NCBI RefSeq assembly: GCF_003600685.1
Contig: NZ_CP032084.1
Location: 434,001-498,000 of the forward strand
Reading direction: 5' to 3'
Origin: Achromobacter sp. B7
GTDB lineage: Bacteria; Pseudomonadota; Gammaproteobacteria; Burkholderiales; Burkholderiaceae_B
Length of the DNA: 64,000 nucleotides
The notes beneath the pieces were generated by a model that was not told the origin of the DNA, ran no database searches, and worked only from the letters and a program-made list of their open reading frames with translations. The position numbers were made by a program, and so were the translations under genes. Below are positions 38,817-48,179 of the stretch, piece by piece; the stretch's first letter is position 1, and the number at the start of each line of letters is the position of its first letter.

Positions 38817-39269
38817 ATGAAGATGCGCGCTGCGCTTATCGAAAAGATCCTGATCAAGAAACTGGAAACGAATATCAAGTGGCAGGCGATTGCAGATGCG
38901 CTCGGACTGCCCCTTGCCAAGGCCACCGCGGCATGCCTGGGCCAGATGCCGTTGTCCGAACTCAACGTCGGCAAATTGGACGGCCTGCTGAGCTTGGGCC
39001 TGACCAACACGGAAAAGCTGATTCTTCAGACGTCGCCCGACCGGGGCTCGCTGGAAGCCCTGATTCCCACGGATCCCGCCGTCTATCGCTTCTATGAGTT
39101 TCTGCTGATCTATGGGTCCACCCTGAAGCAGCTGATCTCGGAAAAATTCGGCGATGGCGTCATGTCCACTACGGATTTTGACCTGGTGGTGGACAAAACC
39201 GAAGACGCGGGCGGTCCCCGCGTGCGGCTTCAGATGACGGGCAAGTTCATGCCGTTCACGATGAACTGA
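38817..39269 (+). CDS. cynS: Cyanase (cyanate hydratase) homologue
   Basis: A 150-residue homologue of CynS, which decomposes cyanate with bicarbonate to ammonia and CO2 as a homodecamer. The N-terminal helical domain (WQAIADALGLPLAKATAACLGQ) and the C-terminal catalytic domain (from IPTDPAVYRFYE) are both present. The catalytic triad of E. coli CynS (Arg96, Glu99, Ser122) aligns with Arg91, Glu94 and Ser117. AGGAG sits before the ATG. No cynT carbonic anhydrase, cynX transporter or CynR is adjacent. Instead, an FAD oxidase carrying a second cyanase domain follows 125 bp downstream, so cyanate detoxification may not be its only role. Confidence 0.88.
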   Translation: MKMRAALIEKILIKKLETNIKWQAIADALGLPLAKATAACLGQMPLSELNVGKLDGLLSLGLTNTEKLILQTSPDRGSLEALIPTDPAVYRFYEFLLIYGSTLKQLISEKFGDGVMSTTDFDLVVDKTEDAGGPRVRLQMTGKFMPFTMN

Positions 39270-39281
39270 ATCCCGTGCCGC

Positions 39282-39311
39282 GCGGGGCCGTGACAGGCGT
39301 CGCGGCCCCGC
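39282..39311 (+). other. Hairpin between the cyanase and oxidase genes
   Basis: A perfect 9-bp GC stem (GCGGGGCCG at 39282-39290, CGGCCCCGC at 39303-39311) with a 12-nt loop begins 13 bp after the cyanase stop and is followed only by CTTTC. It looks like a weak or partial terminator or mRNA stabiliser that could make the first gene more abundant than the second. Confidence 0.55.
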
Positions 39312-39394
39312 CTTTCATAGCTGGTCAGGCCCGCGAGGCCATCCCTCGATCAGACCCCTGCAAGCCCCTTCCGTCACTCACCAAGGAGGACGAG

Positions 39395-41704
39395 ATGAGC
39401 GTCACTGTAATCCGCAATCTTGCCAAAGCGCCCGATGCAAAAACCATCGCCGACGTGGCCAAAGTCGGCCGGTATTTCCGCCATCCCGATTCCGCGCGGA
39501 TCGTTTATCCCACCATCGTGCAGCAACCGCTTGGCACCTTGCCCGCCGGCAAGAATCTGCGTGTCGCAATCGTGGGCGCGGGCGCGGCAGGCATCGCTGC
39601 CTTGAACGAGCTGTCGCGCATGGTGAACGACACGACAGGGACGGTGAACGTCTCGCTGTATGAATCGGACCCGGACAGTTTTCTGTTCGATCTGGCCCGA
39701 GGCTTGACCGTCAAGGGTAAGAAGGCAGGCCGTGTCCTGGCCGTGCAGTCCGATGACCGCACGGTGTACGAGGTGGGCGCGATGCGCTTTCCGGAAAGCG
39801 CCGGCCTGACCTGGCAGTATGCGCAGCGCGTGTTCGGCGCGGCAGCGAAAGTGCAGGTGTTTCCCAACCCGGGCAAGATCGCTACGGAATTCGTATTCGG
39901 GCACCGCGCCGACCGCTACAAGGGCGATGCGTGGCAGGACCCCGATTCGCCCACGCGGGCGGTCCGCGACCTGGTGTCGTCGCGCTTGGTCGGCGACGGC
40001 GTGCCGGCGCTGCTGCCCATTGGCCCGCGCACGCCGCTCGATGTCATTCGGATCCTGACCACGGATACCAGCTCCGATGCGTTGTTGCAGGAAATCGACC
40101 GGGACTGGAAACGATTTATCGCGGACAACGATGGCACCACACTGGAAGGCGCCGTGCGCACCATCATCCGGGAGTACGGCGCGTCTTTGCCCGCACTGCC
40201 GGGCCTGAGCCCCGACGATACTGAAAACTACTATGTAGAACTGTTTGCCCGATTCGGATTCGGCACGGGCGGATTCAAATCGCTGTTCGGCATCTCCATC
40301 GTCGAAATGATGCGGCTGGTTCTTTGGGATTATTCCAACGAATACACCTTGCCCGTGGTCGAGAACGTCGACTTCATCCGCCAGCTTTACACCACCACGC
40401 TGGCCAGTGCACCGGCAAATAAATTCAGCGTCACCCCGATTCAAGGTCGCGTGTCCGACGTGTTCCACCGCAAGGTTTCCGGGGCGAACACCGCTGTGGT
40501 CGCGCACTATGCGCCCGGCGGCGACAAGCTGCTGGACCAGTCATTCGATTACGTGATCCTGGCGTTGCCGCATGAACAACTGATTGGCCTGGTGACCCGG
40601 GCCGGCTATGCCACGCAGCCCAGTGCCAGCGTCACGTTCGGCGATCAGACAATGGGGCTGGAAGGACGCGCGTTTACCGACGTGTTGCCGCCCTTGCTGC
40701 TCAGCACCACTAGCGACATCCCGAACGCCCGGGCCGTCACCGCGATCAGCATGTTGCGCATGGTGCGGTCCTCGAAGATCTTCGGCACGATCAGCAATGC
40801 CGATCTGGCTAACCTGCCGATGCTGACACTACCGGGCGGTGTTTCGGAACCCATCAAGGCCGTCGTGTCCGATAGCGGCCTGGCCACGAGCTACATCGTG
40901 CCAAGCTCGATCAGCGCGGATTATTCCAGCGTGCTGGCAAGCTACACCTGGGACGACGACTCCACCCGCCTGCAACGCGACTTCGGTGCGTATCCGCAAA
41001 ACCCGCCGGCAAGCGCGGGCGAAAGCGACGCCAACGGCATGTTTACGCGGATGATCAATCGCGCCGACAAGGACATCAAGTTTCCCGGCGAAGACGTCTA
41101 CAAGCGCTGGTGGTTTGTCGATATCCTGAAAAAGATCCAGGTGCAGAACCGCTTTGTGTTCGACTGGACGACCAATGGTTCGGCCGGCGGCTTCAAGCTT
41201 GACCTGAGCGGTGACCACTACCAAAGCAATTTCTGCTTCCGCTATCACACGCACGCCCAGCATCCCGAGCTGGACAGCCGCTTCTTCATCGCGTCTGACA
41301 GTTTCAGCCACCTGGGCGGCTGGCTGGAAGGCGCGTTCATGAGTTCGGTCAACGCGGTGGCGGGTCTGGTGTTGGCGGCTAACGGGGGCAATGCCGCCAG
41401 CCTGAACAATGAAGCCGCCAAGGTCTTCACCACGCTGGAGTCGGTGGTCTACACCGCGCCGCCAACGCCGCCCGCGGGAAGGTCGGCCCTTGTCCGGCTC
41501 AGTCCCAACGACCCGTTGATGCGCGCTTTCAGAGAGATCTTTGCCATGTACGGCCCGACGATGAAGACGCTGCTGTCCGAACGGTTGGGCGATGGCGTGA
41601 TGTCGACGACGGACTTTCGGATAAGCGTCGACCGGATTCCCCACGCGGACGGCGATCGCGTGGCGATCGAACTGAGCGGTCGCTTCGAGCCTTTCGATGC
41701 GTGA
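39395..41704 (+). CDS. FAD amine oxidase (aromatic amino acid 2-monooxygenase-like) fused to a C-terminal cyanase domain
   Basis: A 769-residue two-part protein. Residues about 55-690 are a flavin amine oxidase: dinucleotide motif VAIVGAGAAG (57-66), ribose-binding Glu90, the motif GAMRFP (128-133) that in tryptophan 2-monooxygenase holds the carboxylate-binding Arg, and the C-terminal FAD motif GGWLEGA (about 640). Residues about 697-769 form a cyanase catalytic domain (PNDPLMRAFRE to GDGVMSTTDF). There the equivalents of Glu99 and Ser122 are kept (Glu714, Ser737) but Arg96 is replaced by Ala711. A perfect AAGGAGGA precedes the ATG at 39395. Oxidation or oxidative decarboxylation of an amino acid is likely; the role of the cyanase part is unknown. 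Confidence 0.85.
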   Translation: MSVTVIRNLAKAPDAKTIADVAKVGRYFRHPDSARIVYPTIVQQPLGTLPAGKNLRVAIVGAGAAGIAALNELSRMVNDTTGTVNVSLYESDPDSFLFDLARGLTVKGKKAGRVLAVQSDDRTVYEVGAMRFPESAGLTWQYAQRVFGAAAKVQVFPNPGKIATEFVFGHRADRYKGDAWQDPDSPTRAVRDLVSSRLVGDGVPALLPIGPRTPLDVIRILTTDTSSDALLQEIDRDWKRFIADNDGTTLEGAVRTIIREYGASLPALPGLSPDDTENYYVELFARFGFGTGGFKSLFGISIVEMMRLVLWDYSNEYTLPVVENVDFIRQLYTTTLASAPANKFSVTPIQGRVSDVFHRKVSGANTAVVAHYAPGGDKLLDQSFDYVILALPHEQLIGLVTRAGYATQPSASVTFGDQTMGLEGRAFTDVLPPLLLSTTSDIPNARAVTAISMLRMVRSSKIFGTISNADLANLPMLTLPGGVSEPIKAVVSDSGLATSYIVPSSISADYSSVLASYTWDDDSTRLQRDFGAYPQNPPASAGESDANGMFTRMINRADKDIKFPGEDVYKRWWFVDILKKIQVQNRFVFDWTTNGSAGGFKLDLSGDHYQSNFCFRYHTHAQHPELDSRFFIASDSFSHLGGWLEGAFMSSVNAVAGLVLAANGGNAASLNNEAAKVFTTLESVVYTAPPTPPAGRSALVRLSPNDPLMRAFREIFAMYGPTMKTLLSERLGDGVMSTTDFRISVDRIPHADGDRVAIELSGRFEPFDA

Positions 41705-41825
41705 CACATAACGGGCGCAATCATGCGCGCCGTGGTGGGCGCCGCAGCAGGTAAGACCAGGTCGAGGCGATCCGGCGCAAGCACGATGCCTCGACCCGTT
41801 TGTTTGTCACGCGTGTCGTCTATCG

Positions 41826-43304
41826 TCAGGCCGACGGCGGGGCGATGCGGCCCAGGATGCGTTCAAGGGTCAGCCCAATCGCCAGCACCGCGCGGTCTGC
41901 TTTCGGCAGCGCGTCTATCTCCAAGCCCACGGGCAGGCCTTCTTTCGACAACCCGGCCGGGATGCTCAAGCCCGGCAGCCCGGCGTTGCTGCCCGGGTCC
42001 ACGTTGCGGGCCAGTCGGCTGAACGCTTCGAAGCTGCTGGCCTGCGGCGTAGCGGGCAGCGGCAGGATCGGCAGCGTGGGAAACAGCAGGCCGTCCAGCC
42101 GGTGTTCCTTGAACGCGCGGCGATAGACGTCGATGAGTTCATCGCGCTGGTGCGAGATCACGCGCTCGTACAAGGGTTGCAGCGCCAGTACCTGACCATC
42201 CGGGGTGGGCAATACGCCGGGCACGATCAAGCCTTCAAAAATGCCTTTGACGTCGGAGCTGGATATCCGCGCCACCACCTCGTCAAAGCTCACGCCCGTG
42301 TCGTAGCGTTGCAGGTAGTCGGTCAGGTCCGGCTTTTGTTCATACAGGCATAGCGGCATGCCGACCGCGGCGTTGGCGGCAGGCAGCTCGGGCATGTCGA
42401 TCTCCACCAACTGCACGCCCGCGTCGCGCAGCTTTTGCAGCGCGGCGTGGGTGACCTCGCGGACCTGGGGTTCCAGGTCGTTCCAGAAATAGCTGGCCAG
42501 GCCCAGGCGCACGTTTTCAGCGGCAAGGGGTGCAAGCGGTGCGTTGTCGTCGGCCAGCACGGCATCCAGCAGCACGATGTCGTCCATGCTGTTGGCAATG
42601 GGGCCCGGGGTATCGCGGGTGTGCGAAATGGGCGTGATGCCCGCGCCGTCATAGCGCCCGACGGACGGCCGGAACCCAACGGCGCCGTTCACCGACGCCG
42701 GCAGCCGCACCGATGCGCCGGTGTCGGTGCCCATGGCGGCCGGCGTCAGGCGCGCGCCCACGGCGGCGCCGCTGCCCGACGACGAACCGCCTGCGATGCG
42801 GCTGCTGTCATAGGCGTTGCGCGTGCCGTCGCCCAACGGGCCGGGAAACGCAGTGTTGTAGCCCGACACGCCAAACGCCAGTTCATGCATGTTGGTTTTG
42901 CCAACGATGACCGCGCCCGCCGCGCGCAGCCGCTGCACCACCGGCGCGTCCTCGGCCGGGCGGAACGACTTCAGCGCGGGCGTGCCGGCCGTGTTGGGCA
43001 GGCCGGCAACGTGGATGTTGTCTTTGATGGCGATGGGTACGCCGCCCAACGGGCCGCCGTGCGGTTGCGCGTCGTAGGCGCGGGCCTGGGCCAGTGCGCC
43101 ATGGCGGTCCACGGTAATGAAGGCGTTCAGCGCGGCGTGGGCGTCGATACGGGTCAGGCTGGCCTGGGTCAGCGCTTCGCTGGACAAGCGGCCCTCACGG
43201 ATCAGGGCCGCGGCCTGGCCGACGGTCAGGGCGGCCAGCACGTCGTCGCCGTGAGCATGAGGCAAGGGCGGCGCGGAGGTGGGCTGCTTGGATGAATCGG
43301 ACAT
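41826..43304 (-). CDS. Amidase, indoleacetamide/mandelamide hydrolase type
   Basis: A 492-residue amidase-signature enzyme with the Ser-cisSer-Lys triad: Lys94 in VPIAIKDN, the Ser loop GGSSSGSG (172-179) and nucleophile Ser198 in [11 protein letters not shown]. The GASVRLP variant and overall length resemble indoleacetamide hydrolase (IaaH) and mandelamide hydrolase more than GatA. It would turn an arylacetamide into the acid plus ammonia. It converges on the amino acid monooxygenase-like fusion, whose product could be such an amide. Also possible is a general aliphatic or aryl amidase. It is divergent from the GntR regulator across a region full of TGGT-ACCA dyads. Confidence 0.82.
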   Translation of the reverse strand: MSDSSKQPTSAPPLPHAHGDDVLAALTVGQAAALIREGRLSSEALTQASLTRIDAHAALNAFITVDRHGALAQARAYDAQPHGGPLGGVPIAIKDNIHVAGLPNTAGTPALKSFRPAEDAPVVQRLRAAGAVIVGKTNMHELAFGVSGYNTAFPGPLGDGTRNAYDSSRIAGGSSSGSGAAVGARLTPAAMGTDTGASVRLPASVNGAVGFRPSVGRYDGAGITPISHTRDTPGPIANSMDDIVLLDAVLADDNAPLAPLAAENVRLGLASYFWNDLEPQVREVTHAALQKLRDAGVQLVEIDMPELPAANAAVGMPLCLYEQKPDLTDYLQRYDTGVSFDEVVARISSSDVKGIFEGLIVPGVLPTPDGQVLALQPLYERVISHQRDELIDVYRRAFKEHRLDGLLFPTLPILPLPATPQASSFEAFSRLARNVDPGSNAGLPGLSIPAGLSKEGLPVGLEIDALPKADRAVLAIGLTLERILGRIAPPSA

Positions 43305-43401
43305 GGCGCGGTTCCCTTAGGCACGGTTGATGGAACCGCCATCTATACCGTTAGCGGGCGGGCGTGTCGAGCGCGGCCGCTACGCCTGGCCACCCAGGAC
43401 T

Positions 43402-43506
43402 TGGTTCACCGGGGGTGCGCCGACTGTTTACCGACGGTTTGCCGACGGGCTACTGGTAAACCATGATGCCTAGGATTGGTGAACCAAATATTATTTGGTC
43501 AGACCA
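43402..43506. promoter_or_regulatory. Array of TGGT-ACCA operators upstream of the sugar-acid operon
   Basis: Three dyads are perfect: TGGT-aa-ACCA (43454-43463), TTGGT-ga-ACCAA (43476-43487) and TGGTC-a-GACCA (43496-43506). A partial fourth, TGGT-tc-ACC, lies near 43402. The form recalls the UxuR/ExuR and FadR-type GntR operators (TTGGTATACCAA). The last site overlaps the start region of the adjacent GntR gene, so autoregulation is likely; the divergent amidase gene might also be affected. Confidence 0.7.
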
Positions 43507-43518
43507 CTTCAATATGCC

Positions 43519-44247
43519 ATGACGCTGCAACTCATCCCCAAACCCGAAGAGCCGGCCAGCAAGCCCGCGCCGGACCGCGCCTACGTGCGGCTGGCCGCGC
43601 AGATCCACGCCCTGGTCGCCCAAGGCGAATTCGCCGTCGGCAAGCGGTTGCCGGCCGAACGCGCGCTGGCTGAACGCTTTGATGTCAGCCGCACCGCGCT
43701 GCGCGAAGCCATCATCGCGCTGGAACTGCAAGGGGTGGTGGAAGTGCGGGGCGGGTCGGGTATTTATGTCTGCGAACCCAAGCCCGGCGTGGCCCGCCTG
43801 CCGCCCGCGCAGGAAGCGGGGGCCGGGCCGTTTGAACTGCTGCGGGCGCGCTGCCTGATCGAGTCCGAGGTGGCGGCGCTGGCCGCCACGACGCGCAGCG
43901 ATGCCGACCTGGACCGCATCTTCGAGGCGCTGACCACCATGCGCGAGCAGATGACGGACAAGGCGGCCAACCAAGAGGCCGACCGGCGCTTTCACCTTCT
44001 CATCGCGCAGTCCACCGGCAATAGCGTGTTGCTGGCGACGGTAACGTCAATGTGGGACCAGGCCCAAGGCCCGATCTGGGAAAAGATAGAACAGCATTTC
44101 CATTCGCAGGATTTGCGTCAGGCATCGCAGCAAGACCATCAGCGAATTTTCAGCGCGCTGGTTGCGCGCGATGCGCAGGCGGCCAGGCTGGCGATGCGTG
44201 CGCACCTGGAACGCGTCATCGGCGAATTCGCCCAGGGGTGGCGATAG
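43519..44247 (+). CDS. GntR-family regulator (FadR/UxuR-like) of the sugar-acid operon
   Basis: A 242-residue regulator with a winged HTH (about 20-80, recognition region FDVSRTALREAIIALELQGVVEVRGGSG, read with a pause) and an FCD ligand-binding domain with the metal-site pattern EADRRFHLLIAQSTGN. The ATG at 43519 begins MTLQLIPKP; the frame is open slightly upstream from a TTG. It heads a four-gene operon for aldonate/hexuronate breakdown and has matching dyads in front, so it probably represses the operon until an aldonate or keto-acid binds. Confidence 0.88.
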   Translation: MTLQLIPKPEEPASKPAPDRAYVRLAAQIHALVAQGEFAVGKRLPAERALAERFDVSRTALREAIIALELQGVVEVRGGSGIYVCEPKPGVARLPPAQEAGAGPFELLRARCLIESEVAALAATTRSDADLDRIFEALTTMREQMTDKAANQEADRRFHLLIAQSTGNSVLLATVTSMWDQAQGPIWEKIEQHFHSQDLRQASQQDHQRIFSALVARDAQAARLAMRAHLERVIGEFAQGWR

Positions 44248-44276
44248 CGCATCCCGTCACATAGGGGCACACCAGC

Positions 44277-45314
44277 ATGTTGAATTGCGCAATTCATGGT
44301 GCACAGGATCTGCGTCTGGACGTACAGGCGCCTGAAGCGTTGGGCGCGACGCAGGTGCGCGTGGCCATTAAGGCGGTGGGCATCTGCGGGTCGGACCTGC
44401 ATTACTACCGTCATGGCAGGGTGGGCGACTTTGTCATCCGCGAACCGCTGACGCCCGGCCACGAGGCCTCTGGCCAGGTGCTTGAAGTCGGCGCCGCCGT
44501 TACCGCCGTGAAGCCAGGCGACCGCGTGGCGCTGGACCCGGCCCGCACCTGCGGCGTGTGCCGCTATTGCCGTCAAGGCGATTCCAACCACTGCGAAGCG
44601 GTGCATTTTTTTGGTAGCGCCAGCCGCTATCCGCACATGCAGGGCGCCATGCGCGAACAGGTTGTGGTGCAGGACGCGCAATGCCTGCCCGTGCCGGATA
44701 GCTTGTCGTTCGAACTGGCGGCCTTTGGCGAACCCGTGGCCGTGGCGCTGCACGCGGTGCGCAGCGCTGGCAGTCTGCTGGGCAAGTCGGTGATGGTGGT
44801 GGGGGCCGGCCCCATCGGCGCCTTGATCCTGATGGCGGCGCGGCTGGCCGGCGCCAGCCGCGTGACGGTGGTGGACATCGTGGATGAAACGCTGGCCGCC
44901 TGCGCCCGCGTGGGCGCCACGGGCACCATCAATGCCGCTACGGACCCCGGCGCCATCGACGCGCTTGCCGCGGGCAAGGGTACGGTCGACGTGTGCTTTG
45001 AAGCGTCCGGCAATTACGCGGGGCTGGCCAACTGCATCCGCGTCACGCGCCCGCGCGGCGTCATCGTCACGGTAGGAACCTTGAACGGCAGCAGCGACCA
45101 ATGCCCGTTCAATCAGATCATGGTGAAAAGCCTGTCGGTGATCGGCAGCTTTCGCTTCGTCGACGAGTACGCCTGGGCGGTGGATTACCTGAGCCGTGGC
45201 GTACTGGACGTGTCGCCGCTGCTGACGGCGGCGGTGCCGGTGCGCAACGTGCATGACGCCTTCGCGCTGGCGGCCGATCGGCATTTGGCGATGAAGGTAA
45301 TGGTGACGTTCTGA
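44277..45314 (+). CDS. L-idonate/L-gulonate 5-dehydrogenase, zinc-dependent
   Basis: Zinc-containing medium-chain dehydrogenase of 345 residues. The catalytic-zinc Cys lies in [13 protein letters not shown], the structural-zinc cysteines in [15 protein letters not shown], and the cofactor-binding motif is [10 protein letters not shown]. It is closest in pattern to L-idonate 5-dehydrogenase (IdnD/RspB). Combined with the fructuronate reductase-like and ManD genes downstream, it most likely oxidises L-gulonate to D-fructuronate; L-idonate to 5-ketogluconate is the alternative. It is 29 bp after the regulator gene. Confidence 0.88.
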   Translation: MLNCAIHGAQDLRLDVQAPEALGATQVRVAIKAVGICGSDLHYYRHGRVGDFVIREPLTPGHEASGQVLEVGAAVTAVKPGDRVALDPARTCGVCRYCRQGDSNHCEAVHFFGSASRYPHMQGAMREQVVVQDAQCLPVPDSLSFELAAFGEPVAVALHAVRSAGSLLGKSVMVVGAGPIGALILMAARLAGASRVTVVDIVDETLAACARVGATGTINAATDPGAIDALAAGKGTVDVCFEASGNYAGLANCIRVTRPRGVIVTVGTLNGSSDQCPFNQIMVKSLSVIGSFRFVDEYAWAVDYLSRGVLDVSPLLTAAVPVRNVHDAFALAADRHLAMKVMVTF

Positions 45315-45372
45315 CGCGGCCTGCTCCGGCCAACCCTATTCCTGCCCCCCGCTGTCTACTCGGAAAACCACA

Positions 45373-46584
45373 ATGAAAATTACGAATGCACGCGTGATCG
45401 TTTGTTCGCCGGGCCGCAACTTCGTGACCCTGAAGATAGAGACCGACCAGGGGCTGACGGGCATCGGCGACGCCACCTTGAACGGGCGCGAACTGGCGGT
45501 GTCGGCGTATCTGACCGAACACGTGATCCCCTGCCTGATCGGGCGCGACGCGCATCAGATCGAGGACATCTGGCAGTACTTGTACAAAGGTGCGTACTGG
45601 CGGCGCGGCCCGGTCACCATGACCGCGATCGCCGCCGTGGACACCGCGCTATGGGACTTAAAGGCCAAGGCGGCCGGCATGCCGCTGTACCAGCTGCTGG
45701 GCGGCAAGAGCCGCAGCGGCGTGATGGTCTACGGGCACGCCAACGGCTCGGACATCGAGCACACGCTGGACGAAGTGCTGCGCTATGCCGACATGGGCTA
45801 TCACGCCATCCGCGCGCAAAGCGGGGTGCCGGGGCTGGACAAGGTCTATGGCGTGGGGCGCGGCAATCTGTTCTACGAGCCCGCCGACGCCGACCTGCCC
45901 AGCGAACATGACTGGTCCACCGAAAAATACCTGCGTCACACGCCGCAACTGTTCGAACGCATCCGCGACAAGCTGGGCTTTGATCATCACCTGCTGCACG
46001 ATGTGCATCACCGCCTGACGCCGATCGAAGCCGGGCGGCTGGGCAAGTCGCTGGAACCCTACAACCTGTTCTGGATGGAAGACGCGACCCCGGCCGAAAA
46101 CCAGGACGCCTTTCGCCTGATCCGGCAGCACACGACCACGCCGCTGGCCGTGGGCGAGATCTTCAATTCCATCTGGGATTGCAAGGACCTGGTGCAGAAC
46201 CAGCTGATCGACTACATCCGGACCACCGTGGTGCACGCGGGCGGCATCACGCATCTGCGCCGTATCGCTGACCTGGCCTCGCTGTACCAGGTGCGCACCG
46301 GCTGCCACGGCGCTACCGACCTGTCGCCGGTGTGCATGGGCGCGGCGTTGCACTTTGACCTGTGGGTGCCAAACTTCGGCATCCAGGAATACATGCGCCA
46401 CACCGAGGAAACCGACGCCGTCTTTCCGCACGCCTATACGTTCAACCAGGGCATGCTGTACCCCGGCGACGTGCCGGGCCATGGCGTGGACATCGATGAA
46501 GCGCTGGCGGCCAAGTACCCCTATAAACGTGCTTACCTGCCGGTCAACCGCTTGCAGCAGGACGGCACGCTGTGGAATTGGTAG
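45373..46584 (+). CDS. manD: D-mannonate dehydratase, enolase superfamily (ManD/RspA)
   Basis: A 403-residue enolase-superfamily enzyme that dehydrates D-mannonate (and in some members D-gluconate) to 2-keto-3-deoxygluconate. It has the capping-domain segment [12 protein letters not shown], the metal ligands in [17 protein letters not shown] and VGEIFNS, and the ManD-specific loop and C-terminal [16 protein letters not shown]. Low-efficiency ManD members occur in L-gulonate pathways together with an RspB-type dehydrogenase, as in this operon. The next gene starts 13 bp before its stop. Confidence 0.92.
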   Translation: MKITNARVIVCSPGRNFVTLKIETDQGLTGIGDATLNGRELAVSAYLTEHVIPCLIGRDAHQIEDIWQYLYKGAYWRRGPVTMTAIAAVDTALWDLKAKAAGMPLYQLLGGKSRSGVMVYGHANGSDIEHTLDEVLRYADMGYHAIRAQSGVPGLDKVYGVGRGNLFYEPADADLPSEHDWSTEKYLRHTPQLFERIRDKLGFDHHLLHDVHHRLTPIEAGRLGKSLEPYNLFWMEDATPAENQDAFRLIRQHTTTPLAVGEIFNSIWDCKDLVQNQLIDYIRTTVVHAGGITHLRRIADLASLYQVRTGCHGATDLSPVCMGAALHFDLWVPNFGIQEYMRHTEETDAVFPHAYTFNQGMLYPGDVPGHGVDIDEALAAKYPYKRAYLPVNRLQQDGTLWNW

Positions 46585-48179
46585 CGGCCGACGCCGCGCG
46601 GCTTGCGCCTGAGCGATTGGCCTCATTGCCCGATGCGGTGACGCGGCCCACGTATGACCGGGCCGCCTTGCGCGTGGGCATCGTGCATCTGGGCTTGGGG
46701 GCATTCGCGCGCGCGCATCTGGCGGCGGTCAACGAGGCCGCGCTGCATGCGGGCGCGGGCGTGGACGTGGACCTGGGCTGGGGCATCTGCGGTGTGTCGT
46801 TGCGGCAGACGGACACGCGCGATGCGCTGGCGCCGCAAGCGGGGTTGTACGCGTTGGCGCTACGCAGCGCGCGCCAGGGCGGCGGCGAGGGCGAGGGCGG
46901 GTGCGGCGGTACGGGCATGCGCGGGAACGGCGGCCTGCAACAGCAGATTGCGGTGATCGGCTGCCTGATCGAAACCCTGGTTGCGCCCGAAGATCCCAAC
47001 GCCGTCCTGACGCGCATCGCCCATGCGGACACGCGCATCGTCAGCGTGACCGTGACTGAAAAGGGCTATTGCCACGACCCGGCCACTGGCCGGTTGAACC
47101 TGCAACACCCCGACATCGTGCACGACCTTGCCCATCCGCTGGCGCCGCGCAGCACCATCGGTTATCTGGTTGGGGGCTTGCAGCAGCGGCGCGCGGCGGG
47201 GCGCGGCGCAATCACCTTGATGTCGCTGGACAACCTGCCCGGCAACGGGCATCTGCTGCGAGGCATGGTGCTGGCGTTTGCGCGGCAGCTTGACCCGGCC
47301 CTGGCGGCATGGATCGATGCCTCGTGCGCGTTCCCGTGCTCCATGGTGGACCGCATCGTGCCTCGTACAACCGACGAGGATCGCCGCGCCGTGGCACGCG
47401 CGCTGGGCCTGCACGATGCGTGGCCGGTAGTGGGCGAGCCCTATCTGGAATGGGTGGTCGAAGACCAGTTTGCCGCCGGCCGGCCGGACTGGGCGGCGGG
47501 CGGCGCGCGTTTCGTGTCGGATGCCGCGCCGTTTGAAACCTTGAAGCTGCGCACCGTCAACGGCCTGCATTCGGCGCTGGCCTATCTGTCGGTGATGGCG
47601 GGCTGGGCGACGGTGGACGAAGCGCTGGCCCAGCCGGCGCTGAAGGCTTATCTGGCCGCGTTGATGCAGGACGAAATCGTGCCGACGCTGCCCACCTTGC
47701 CGGGCCTGGACCTGGCGCATTATCAGCAGCGGCTGTTGCAGCGCTTCGAGAACCCGGCGTTAAAACACCAGACTCGGCAGATTGCGATGGACGGTTCGCA
47801 GAAGCTGCCGCAACGCTTGCTGGACACCGTGCGTGCCCGCTTGGCGGCGGATATGCCGATCGACAAGCTGGCGCTGGCGGTGGCCGCGTGGCTGCACTTC
47901 TTGCGCGGCGTTGACGAGGCGGGGCGGCGTTTTGACATCCAGGACCCGATGGCGGCAGAGTTGGCGCAACGGCTTGCCGAGGCGGAGCGTGCCGTTGATG
48001 CCCGCAGCGCCGGGCCGGCCGCCATGCAAGCCTGGACCGAAACGCTAATCGGCGTGACCGCGGTGTTTGGTGACCTGGGCGACGACCCGCGCTTTGTGCG
48101 GGCCGTGTCGCAAGCCGCGCATGCGCTGCGCACGCGGGGCGTGGCGGGGGCGCTGAGCGCGCAGGGCCTGCTTACGTAG
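46572..48179 (+). CDS. Mannitol dehydrogenase family protein, D-fructuronate reductase (UxuB)-like
   Basis: NAD(P)-dependent polyol/hexuronate dehydrogenase of 535 residues. The N-terminal Rossmann motif is [12 protein letters not shown] (38-49), the catalytic [15 protein letters not shown] follows, and the long helical C-terminal domain is typical of mannitol dehydrogenase. UxuB interconverts D-fructuronate and D-mannonate, which fits between the dehydrogenase and ManD steps. It starts with GTG, overlapping manD by 13 bp. A Gly-rich insertion at residues 101-121 is odd and coded by GGC/GGG-rich DNA. The stop codon falls within a tandem repeat. Confidence 0.88.
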   Translation: MELVAADAARLAPERLASLPDAVTRPTYDRAALRVGIVHLGLGAFARAHLAAVNEAALHAGAGVDVDLGWGICGVSLRQTDTRDALAPQAGLYALALRSARQGGGEGEGGCGGTGMRGNGGLQQQIAVIGCLIETLVAPEDPNAVLTRIAHADTRIVSVTVTEKGYCHDPATGRLNLQHPDIVHDLAHPLAPRSTIGYLVGGLQQRRAAGRGAITLMSLDNLPGNGHLLRGMVLAFARQLDPALAAWIDASCAFPCSMVDRIVPRTTDEDRRAVARALGLHDAWPVVGEPYLEWVVEDQFAAGRPDWAAGGARFVSDAAPFETLKLRTVNGLHSALAYLSVMAGWATVDEALAQPALKAYLAALMQDEIVPTLPTLPGLDLAHYQQRLLQRFENPALKHQTRQIAMDGSQKLPQRLLDTVRARLAADMPIDKLALAVAAWLHFLRGVDEAGRRFDIQDPMAAELAQRLAEAERAVDARSAGPAAMQAWTETLIGVTAVFGDLGDDPRFVRAVSQAAHALRTRGVAGALSAQGLLT

